A stretch of DNA of 5,833 nucleotides from MGIIb-O3 sp046710875 (GTDB lineage Archaea > Thermoplasmatota > Poseidoniia > Poseidoniales > Thalassarchaeaceae), in the NCBI GenBank assembly GCA_046710875.1, contig JBKEHQ010000079.1, positions 1-5,833 of the forward strand, written 5' to 3'. A program made the position numbers and the translations under genes. The notes beneath the pieces were generated by a model. It did no database searches and was not told the origin of the DNA. It saw nothing but the letters and a program-made list of their open reading frames with translations. This document shows, in pieces, positions 1-5,033 of the stretch (position 1 is its first letter; each line of letters begins with the position of its first letter).

Positions 1-1
1 G

Positions 2-607
2 GGTTTAGTATACGTTCTCCGATTAAAAGGTAGAAAGTGGTACGTCGGATATACTGAGCGCGATTCAATTAAAAATATATTGGAATATATTGACAAAAAA
101 GGGATAAAATGGATTACCAAATATCCCCCTTTAAAAAATGAATATCTACATTATGTGTCGGAACTTGGGTATTCAAGGAAAGATGAATATAAATTAACAC
201 TTGAATTGATGAAAAAATATGGAATTTTAAATGTTAGAGGTAACCGATGGAGCATGGTCAAAATGCCAAATTATCTCGTCAATGAATTAAATAGATTAAT
301 CGGAAAAACTATGGAAAAACTACCTTCCAAATCTAAAGATATTCATAAGCCCAAAGAACCTTTAACTGAAAATAACCTGTTTGCTAAGGGGTGGAAATAT
401 GATGAAAATGGGATGTTATCTAGGACTAATATGGTGGACCCTAAATTAGATAATATTGAAATCAAAAATGAAATTAAGCCATCTTCAGGTAAAAAGAAAA
501 AATTCTCAGAAAATAAATTAAATGCAATAAATACAAAACCACTTTCGCTAAAAGATAAACCATATACGGCTAAAAAGAAGTCACCATCAAGAAGGAAAAA
601 AGGTTAA
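2..607 (+). CDS. GIY-YIG-fold protein, 5' end cut by the window edge, probably catalytically degenerate
   Basis: The reading frame is open from base 2 to TAA at 605-607, giving 201 visible residues. The TTG at base 80 is an internal codon, not the start, because the GIY-YIG core lies upstream of it. Visible residues 2-8 (LVYVLRL) fit the GIY strand and 13-18 (WYVGYT) the YIG strand, followed by a helix and a KWITKYPP segment (36-43) like the WTKxYxP of eukaryotic, viral and archaeal members. Residues 61-80 (DEYKLTLEL, then KYGILNVRG) match a conserved C-terminal block of that subfamily. Only a few N-terminal residues should be missing. The helix after YVG reads IKNILEYI, so the usual catalytic Arg and His seem replaced by Lys/Asn and Tyr. 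The last 60 residues are Lys-rich and look disordered, which suggests nucleic-acid binding. Fold assignment is fairly sure from pattern; loss of nuclease activity is inference. Confidence 0.75.
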   Translation, partial: GLVYVLRLKGRKWYVGYTERDSIKNILEYIDKKGIKWITKYPPLKNEYLHYVSELGYSRKDEYKLTLELMKKYGILNVRGNRWSMVKMPNYLVNELNRLIGKTMEKLPSKSKDIHKPKEPLTENNLFAKGWKYDENGMLSRTNMVDPKLDNIEIKNEIKPSSGKKKKFSENKLNAINTKPLSLKDKPYTAKKKSPSRRKKG

Positions 608-613
608 AAAATA

Positions 614-639
614 TTTTTTAATCATCCATGATTTGGATG
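614..639 (+). terminator. Possible terminator after the GIY-YIG gene: T-run plus small hairpin
   Basis: A run of six T (614-619) begins seven bases after the stop codon. It is followed by a 6-bp perfect hairpin, CATCCA (623-628) and TGGATG (634-639), with a five-base loop. Archaeal termination depends mainly on T-runs, so the T-run is the more credible element; the hairpin lies after it rather than before it, which is not the bacterial arrangement. A second weaker T-rich stretch follows at 642-650. Confidence 0.35.
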
Positions 640-664
640 CGATTTTATTTCATCACTCTCAATA

Positions 665-676
665 CTTTATATTTAA
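665..676 (+). promoter_or_regulatory. TATA box for the DEAD-box helicase gene
   Basis: CTTTATATTTAA closely matches the archaeal TATA-box consensus. Its centre near 670 predicts a transcript start near 695-698. That point falls just before the sudden change from AT-rich sequence to the GC-rich leader at 701, so the leader would be the 5' part of the helicase mRNA, about 80 bases long. The start site is predicted from spacing alone. Confidence 0.5.
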
Positions 677-700
677 TTTAATAATACCCATTGTGTTTTA

Positions 701-777
701 GCAGATGCGTTGGACGAAAGCCCATACTGGCGTCTGCGTAATACAGCATTTCGTCTCGTTCAGTAAGAGGGTCGCCA
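701..777 (+). promoter_or_regulatory. GC-rich structured 5' leader of the helicase mRNA (candidate cis-regulatory RNA)
   Basis: These 77 bases hold 41 G or C (53%), far above the AT-rich flanks. GCAGATGC (701-708) can pair with GCGTCTGC (730-737), 8 bp including one G-U. Inside its loop, GACGAAA (713-719) is exactly complementary to TTTCGTC (749-755), 7 bp, with a G-U extension 712:756. Both helices can exist together as an H-type pseudoknot. A third pairing, TGGCG (728-732) with CGCCA (773-777) directly before the start codon, would compete with the first stem. A GAGG ribosome-binding site lies at 767-770. Cold-regulated archaeal DEAD-box helicase genes are known to have long 5' leaders (Methanococcoides burtonii deaD), so control of translation or mRNA stability is plausible, but function here is inferred from pairing only. 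Confidence 0.4.
767..770 (+). promoter_or_regulatory. Ribosome-binding site of the helicase
   Basis: GAGG ends seven bases before the ATG at 778 and matches the core complement of the 16S rRNA 3' end. It supports ATG 778 as the start and shows that this mRNA is translated through a leader, unlike the probably leaderless SOUL gene nearby. Confidence 0.5.
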
Positions 778-2046
778 ATGTCAAATTTTGAATCTTTAGG
801 ATTATCTAAAAAATTATTACGTGCTATTTCGGATGAAGGATATGATACTCCAACTCCTGTACAGGCCCAATGTATTCCTCTCTTATTGGATGGAAAAGAT
901 GTACTTGGAGTTGCACAAACAGGTACTGGTAAAACTGCTGCGTTTGCACTTCCCGTATTGCAAAAAATACTAGAAAAAAATATCTCCCATAAGCGTCAGA
1001 TCCGTGCGCTAATTCTTTCTCCAACTAGGGAATTAGCTGCACAAATAGATGAACGATTTTCAGTTTATAGTAAATATATAGACATGCGCCATAAGGTTAT
1101 TTTTGGAGGAGTAAGTCAAAAACCGCAAGTACAATCATTAAGGAAGGGAATTGATGTATTGGTCGCTACCCCGGGGAGGCTACTTGATTTAATGCAACAA
1201 GGGCACATCCATCTTAATAATGTAGAATTTTTTATATTGGATGAAGCAGATAGAATGCTTGACATGGGATTCATTAGAGATATTAAAAAAATATTAAAAA
1301 TACTTCCTAGGAAAAGGCAAAATTTACTTTTTAGTGCAACGATGCCAACTTCTATTGCAAATTTAGCAAACTCGTTCCTTAATGATGCCCAGATGGTGGA
1401 TTTAAGCCCAAAAGAAATTACAGTGGAAAGGATAGAACAATCAATTTTATTTGTTCGAAAGGAAGATAAAAGGAAACTTATTGTTAATATGATAAAAGAA
1501 AACAATGTCAAGAAGGGCATAGTATTTACACGTACAAAACATGGTGCTAATAGGCTCGTAAAACAACTCGATAAAGCAGGAATTGAAGCTTTAGCAATAC
1601 ATGGAAATAAAAGCCAAGGCGCGAGAACCAAGGCACTTGAAAAATTCAAACTTGGCAACGTCCCCCTTTTAGTTGCAACAGACATCGCTAGTCGAGGTAT
1701 TGATGTCGAAGGAGTCACGCATGTATTCAATTTTGATTTACCAAATGAGCCTGAAAGCTACGTTCACAGAATAGGAAGAACTGCACGAGCAGGAAAGAGC
1801 GGCGTAGCATTTGCATTTTGTGATGATAGTGAAAGTGGTTATCTAGTAGGAATACAAAATCTTATTGGAAAAAAAATTCCTGTTATTGACGATCATTCAT
1901 TTCATTTTGAAAATGCAATCCCTAAACCAGGTCAAAAAGCAGGTAAGATAAAAGAAAATAAAAATAACTCTAAAAGAAATAATAATAATAGAAATTATGG
2001 TTCCAAAGATGGTAATAGGAATAATAAAAATAGCCGCCGCCGTTGA
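778..2046 (+). CDS. rhlE: RhlE-type ATP-dependent DEAD-box RNA helicase
   Basis: Complete 422-residue protein that unwinds short RNA duplexes or remodels RNA-protein complexes using ATP in the cytoplasm. All superfamily 2 motifs are intact: Q motif (GYDTPTPVQ, 21-29), motif I AQTGTGKT (46-53), Ia PTRELAAQ (82-89), Ib TPGR (131-134), II DEAD (155-158), III SAT (186-188), IV IVFTRTK (248-254), V ATDIASRGID (300-309) and VI HRIGRTARAG (330-339). IHGNKSQGARTKAL (274-287) is the RhlE-group signature. The tail (about 385-422) is rich in Asn, Lys and Arg, includes four AAT codons in a row (1978-1989) and ends SRRR; such tails give non-specific RNA binding. The close likeness to bacterial RhlE suggests old transfer from bacteria. 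The start is fixed by the Q-motif distance and the GAGG site. Likely role: ribosome assembly or RNA turnover, perhaps in the cold. Family call is certain; specific role is not. Confidence 0.95.
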   Translation: MSNFESLGLSKKLLRAISDEGYDTPTPVQAQCIPLLLDGKDVLGVAQTGTGKTAAFALPVLQKILEKNISHKRQIRALILSPTRELAAQIDERFSVYSKYIDMRHKVIFGGVSQKPQVQSLRKGIDVLVATPGRLLDLMQQGHIHLNNVEFFILDEADRMLDMGFIRDIKKILKILPRKRQNLLFSATMPTSIANLANSFLNDAQMVDLSPKEITVERIEQSILFVRKEDKRKLIVNMIKENNVKKGIVFTRTKHGANRLVKQLDKAGIEALAIHGNKSQGARTKALEKFKLGNVPLLVATDIASRGIDVEGVTHVFNFDLPNEPESYVHRIGRTARAGKSGVAFAFCDDSESGYLVGIQNLIGKKIPVIDDHSFHFENAIPKPGQKAGKIKENKNNSKRNNNNRNYGSKDGNRNNKNSRRR

Positions 2047-2051
2047 AACTA

Positions 2052-2057
2052 TTTTTT
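2052..2057 (+). terminator. T-run terminator candidate for the helicase
   Basis: Six T in a row start five bases after the helicase stop codon, within the nine-base gap and the stop codon of the convergent SOUL gene. A second T-run follows at 2062-2065. T-runs on the coding strand are the main archaeal termination signal. Confidence 0.35.
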
Positions 2058-2571
2058 AAGATTTTAAATGAAGCCACAATTCATTTCTTCTTTTAAAAGG
2101 TAATGTGGTCCCAGGATTATCATACAAAGCAAGAATAACTTCTCCCTCATCATCTATTCCTTTAGAATTAATCATTTTTCTAAAATTATTAATTAATTTA
2201 GTGACTTTTCTTTTTCCTGATAATCCAGAAAAACACATAACAGCAACTCTCATTTCTGGATTTAATATTATTTCTACAGATTCATCATATGGTTTTGGCA
2301 ATTCATCAATATCATACTTGGACGGCATACTAAATGCCATTACTGAATTATCTTTATTCTGGGAGATTTGAACAGGTGCAGTCATTGCTATGTTTTTACT
2401 TAGATCATTTTTTCCAAAAATATATGATGCAATTTTTCTGAATCCATAAGAATTACCTCCATTATTCATAATTACAGTTCTTGCATGAATCATTTTTTCA
2501 TACTTTCTAATTTCAAATCCATTATGAACTTGAATCAGTTTGAAACTAGGCTCTTCTAATTTTCTCGACAT
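2056..2571 (-). CDS. SOUL/HEBP-family putative haem-binding protein
   Basis: Complete 171-residue protein covering nearly the whole SOUL domain. Family marks: FEIRKYE (19-25), the FRKIASYIFGKN block (44-55) with KNIAMTAPV (59-67), FSMPSKY (80-86), LPKPYDESV (91-99), a FSGLSG segment (114-119) and the C-terminal LPFKRRNELWL (157-167). The common PW in the last block reads PG here (DNPGTTLPF). No signal peptide or membrane segment is visible, so it should be cytoplasmic. SOUL proteins bind haem or tetrapyrroles in animals and plants; the role of archaeal members is unknown and haem binding here is inferred from family. ATG 2571 has no Shine-Dalgarno site but lies about 26 bases downstream of a TATA box, which points to a leaderless mRNA. 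It converges with the helicase and diverges from the membrane-protein gene. Confidence 0.88.
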   Translation of the reverse strand: MSRKLEEPSFKLIQVHNGFEIRKYEKMIHARTVIMNNGGNSYGFRKIASYIFGKNDLSKNIAMTAPVQISQNKDNSVMAFSMPSKYDIDELPKPYDESVEIILNPEMRVAVMCFSGLSGKRKVTKLINNFRKMINSKGIDDEGEVILALYDNPGTTLPFKRRNELWLHLKS

Positions 2572-2592
2572 AATATGTTTACCCGTGGTGGG

Positions 2593-2604
2593 TTATATGT
2601 TTTG
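2593..2604 (-). promoter_or_regulatory. TATA box for the SOUL gene, possibly bidirectional
   Basis: On the minus strand this reads CAAAACATATAA. Its ATATAA core is centred about 26 bases before the SOUL ATG, the normal archaeal TATA-to-start distance, so transcription would begin at or next to the start codon. The same core reads TTATATG on the plus strand and could also serve the divergent membrane-protein gene, giving a transcript start near 2623 and a leader of about 32 bases. Confidence 0.45.
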
Positions 2605-2654
2605 TGTTTTTTGTTAAAGCAGAGTATTATGAATGGATAGCGTTTCAAAAAATC

Positions 2655-3212
2655 ATGATAGTTAATAAAGTATTTGTGCAAATCTTCACTATTTTTACAG
2701 GAATCTTAGTCTTAGCATCCTACGTTTACGGGGTTTCAAAATCTTCTGACCCAGTCCTATTGTGGGGTGGTGTACCGTTATCATGGCAGTCATATATTAT
2801 TCCATTCATGTTTGTCGCAGCCGTCGGATATGTTCTTTATTGGTGGACAGTATTTTTTGCAATCGAAGAATCTATTTTAGAATCACTAACTTGGCCTTGG
2901 GCAGAATCCGATGGAAATGGTGCAAGAAGATTACTCCTGGCATACTCATTATTCCTAATACCCTCTGCATTGTGGTTGGAAAGTACATCTTTTCACATAG
3001 AAAATGATTATGCATGGACGCCAATCTTAGTAGTAGGGATGTTAATCCTGGTTTCTTTAGGAAATATATTACTTGGCCTCCTGGCGTACAATTCCTATCG
3101 AAATGATATTGATGGAGGTAGTTACATGTTAATAGGATCTATTATGATAAGTATTCAATGCATAATAAATGATTTATTGATATGGTCATATAAATTTCCT
3201 TGGTTCGATTAA
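2655..3212 (+). CDS. Integral membrane protein of unknown function, about five membrane segments
   Basis: I do not recognise the family. From ATG 2655 it is 185 residues, with hydrophobic stretches at about 5-27, 46-69, 92-112, 121-145 and 156-177, separated by short loops. The protein is rich in Trp, notably WWT (63-65), LTWPWAES (78-85), SALWLE (104-109) and the C-terminal WSYKFPWFD. Acidic and polar loops (EESILES 71-77, ESDGNGARR 84-92) are the only hydrophilic parts. An in-frame GTG at 2604 would add 17 residues, but it would sit on the SOUL promoter and leave no room for its own, so ATG 2655 is preferred. No clear Shine-Dalgarno site precedes it; a weak TATA-like TATTATGAA (2625-2633) lies about 27 bases upstream, so it may be leaderless. 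The stop lies three bases from that of nadB. The reading frame and hydrophobicity make it a convincing gene; the function is unknown. Confidence 0.8.
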   Translation: MIVNKVFVQIFTIFTGILVLASYVYGVSKSSDPVLLWGGVPLSWQSYIIPFMFVAAVGYVLYWWTVFFAIEESILESLTWPWAESDGNGARRLLLAYSLFLIPSALWLESTSFHIENDYAWTPILVVGMLILVSLGNILLGLLAYNSYRNDIDGGSYMLIGSIMISIQCIINDLLIWSYKFPWFD

Positions 3213-3215
3213 AAA
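3211..3215 (-). terminator. T-run after nadB
   Basis: On the minus strand five T follow the nadB stop codon directly, inside the three-base gap and the end of the convergent membrane gene. It is a short run, so termination here is only possible. Confidence 0.25.
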
Positions 3216-4847
3216 TCATTCTTCTAAATCCTTGTTATAATGCAATCCAATATTCTCTTTTCTTTTCATGGATGCGTCTATTACTAATTCCGCTACTTCA
3301 ACCAAATTACGTAATTCTAAGATTTCCTGACTGGGTTTACACGTTCTCCAAACTAACTCTACTTCATTCGAAATATGCGAAATTCTTCGTTTTGCCCTTT
3401 TTAATCTTGAATTACTTTTCACTATTCCCACGTCGGAAGTCATCGTTGATCTTAATGCTTCAGTATCTGTCCTAAGGGGGGCATGTTCAGTCAAAATATC
3501 TAGATTTTCTGCCCTCCACATTGGCAATGGTTCTGTAAATTTTTTATCATTTAAATCAATATTTTGTATTATATTATTGGCAGCTCTATCTGCATAAACT
3601 ACTGCTTCTAATAGGCTATTTGATGCAAGTCTATTTGCTCCATGAAGTCCGGTACACGCCACTTCTCCAATTGCGAATAAATTCTCGATTTTTTGACCAT
3701 TATATTTCGCTTGCCCATGCTCATTCACAGCAATACCCCCAACCATATAGTGTGCAGCAGGAGTAACAGGAATTGGATTTTTACCGATTATTATATTATT
3801 TTCAATAAGTTTTCTTGTAATTGTTGGAAATTTTCTATGTAATTCTTCTAAATTTAGATGTTCTGTTATTAATAAAACATGCTTTTCTCCACTTTTTTTC
3901 ATTTCAAAATCTGTTGCTCTAGCCACTATGTCTCTGGTGCCTAGGCTTCCCAGGGAGGAGTATTTTCTCATATATGAAAAATCATTAAGATTATTTTTAT
4001 TATTTTTTTTCCAATTTATATAATCTTCTTTTGTCATCAATACGGCACCATGCCCCCTCAGGGCCTCAGTTATGAGAAAAGGTGTAGAATTGTCTGATGC
4101 CAGGGCAGTAGGATGAAACTGAATAAATTCCATATCCCTAATCTCAGCACCCACTCTTTTTGCCATTGCTACGCCATCTCCAGTTGCTACCTTTGGATTA
4201 GTTGTGGCTTCATGCAATATTCCTGCACCTCCCGTAGCCAAAACAACGCATGTTGAGGAAATAGTTTGCACCTTTCCTTGAGGATCTAAACACCAAATTC
4301 CCGCAACTCCCATGCTAGGATCGCCATGGGATTTTTGAATCAAATCTACGGCCATCCAGTTCTCTAATATTTTTAAATTTGAATTTGTTTCATTGTTGGC
4401 ACCATTGGTCAAAGCCCTTTCGATTTCAGCACCAGTTCTATCCTTTGAATGAAGGATCCTTTCTTCGGAATGACCTCCCTCTTTGTTCATATCATATTTA
4501 CCTTCAGATCCGATATCAAATCTAACTCCATGATTGACGAGATCTGTTATTCTATGAGCAGCTTCATTGACTACAGATCTAACTACTGCTTCATTGCATA
4601 GGCCTGCTCCGCAATCCAACGTATCTTTTACATGTTTTTCTAATGATTCCTTGTTATTTACGTCCAATACTCCTGCAATTCCACCTTGTGCCCAATTTGT
4701 AGATGAAGTAGATATTTCCTTTTTTGTAATTACAACGACCTTTAATCCCGCCTTTGCGCATTTTACAGCCAAAAATAATCCTGCTATTCCAGATCCAACT
4801 ACTATGACATCTAAGCCTTGCGTCAATATTGGCTCTGTTGACTGCAT
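3216..4847 (-). CDS. nadB: L-aspartate oxidase (quinolinate synthase subunit B)
   Basis: Complete 543-residue FAD enzyme (E. coli NadB has 540) that oxidises L-aspartate to iminoaspartate, which NadA condenses with dihydroxyacetone phosphate to quinolinate for NAD synthesis. The FAD site is VVGSGIAG (16-23) with STNWAQGGIAG (49-59). Residues equivalent to the E. coli active site are present: EGGHS Glu123, His245 in FHPTAL, Thr260 in LITEALRG, Arg305 in TRDIVAR, His366 in AAHY and Arg406 in GANRLASNSLLE. The C-terminal helical domain (about 440-543) is also present, which separates NadB from SdhA/FrdA. Odd points: GHG (265-267) where GEG is usual, TRD for PRD, a Lys/Asn-rich loop (273-300), and RKENIGLH (529-536) for the usual RKESRGLH. 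There is no NadA or NadC gene alongside. ATG 4847 is the only in-frame ATG after an upstream stop and has GGAG three bases before it. Confidence 0.93.
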   Translation of the reverse strand: MQSTEPILTQGLDVIVVGSGIAGLFLAVKCAKAGLKVVVITKKEISTSSTNWAQGGIAGVLDVNNKESLEKHVKDTLDCGAGLCNEAVVRSVVNEAAHRITDLVNHGVRFDIGSEGKYDMNKEGGHSEERILHSKDRTGAEIERALTNGANNETNSNLKILENWMAVDLIQKSHGDPSMGVAGIWCLDPQGKVQTISSTCVVLATGGAGILHEATTNPKVATGDGVAMAKRVGAEIRDMEFIQFHPTALASDNSTPFLITEALRGHGAVLMTKEDYINWKKNNKNNLNDFSYMRKYSSLGSLGTRDIVARATDFEMKKSGEKHVLLITEHLNLEELHRKFPTITRKLIENNIIIGKNPIPVTPAAHYMVGGIAVNEHGQAKYNGQKIENLFAIGEVACTGLHGANRLASNSLLEAVVYADRAANNIIQNIDLNDKKFTEPLPMWRAENLDILTEHAPLRTDTEALRSTMTSDVGIVKSNSRLKRAKRRISHISNEVELVWRTCKPSQEILELRNLVEVAELVIDASMKRKENIGLHYNKDLEE

Positions 4848-4850
4848 GTA

Positions 4851-4854
4851 CTCC
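4851..4854 (-). promoter_or_regulatory. Ribosome-binding site of nadB
   Basis: GGAG on the minus strand ends three bases before ATG 4847. The motif is good but the spacing is shorter than usual. An earlier ATG on the minus strand, about 25 bases upstream, is out of frame and meets a TAG within six codons. Confidence 0.35.
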
Positions 4855-4895
4855 GCTAATCTGTCTCAATCATGAATGTTCTTAACAAATACTTA

Positions 4896-4907
4896 GATAA
4901 ATATTAT
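4896..4907 (-). promoter_or_regulatory. TATA-like box in the nadB-smc divergent region
   Basis: On the minus strand this reads ATAATATTTATC, centred about 54 bases before the nadB ATG, which predicts a start near 4875 and a leader of about 28 bases. Read on the plus strand it is also TATA-like (GATAAATATTAT) and would give smc a leader of roughly 100 bases. A closer candidate for smc is the weaker AAATACTTATG near 4942-4952. The 186-base gap 4848-5033 holds no gene; it includes an 8-base palindrome CCTCGAGG at 4971-4978. Confidence 0.35.
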
Positions 4908-5023
4908 GGCTTTTCATTAATGGCATACTAAATGACCTATGAAATACTTATGTTCCTCAACCTTCATAATCCTCGAGGACACGAGCCCGTAAATGTCATA
5001 AGCGCTTTTTCGTAGATGATTAC

Positions 5024-5030
5024 AGGTGAT
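5024..5030 (+). promoter_or_regulatory. Strong Shine-Dalgarno site that fixes the smc start
   Basis: AGGTGAT is a seven-base exact match to the complement of the archaeal 16S rRNA 3' end (GGAGGTGATCC). Its AGG ends seven bases before ATG 5034. An in-frame ATG at 5016 lies before this site and would add MITGDG, so 5034 is the better start. Confidence 0.65.
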
Positions 5031-5033
5031 GGG

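Noticed and set aside
80..82. TTG at base 80 as the start of the first gene
   Set aside because: The frame is open to the left edge and the GIY-YIG core is encoded upstream of it, so the gene is simply cut by the window.
701..777. tRNA-like look of the GC-rich leader, which ends in CCA just before the ATG
   Set aside because: No 7-bp acceptor stem pairs the two ends, and no T-arm or anticodon arm can be placed.
1116..1730. A 204-codon open frame on the minus strand inside the helicase gene
   Set aside because: It lies wholly antisense to conserved helicase motifs, has no recognisable domain, and is explained by the codon use of the real gene.
2604..2654. GTG start at 2604 giving a 17-residue N-terminal extension to the membrane protein
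   Set aside because: It starts on the edge of the SOUL promoter, leaves no room for its own promoter, has no well-spaced ribosome-binding site, and adds residues not needed for the first membrane segment. It cannot be fully excluded.
4922..4934. The 13-base sequence GGCATACTAAATG is repeated at 2324-2336
   Set aside because: One copy is inside the SOUL coding region and one is intergenic; a single repeat of this length is near chance level in an AT-rich window of this size.
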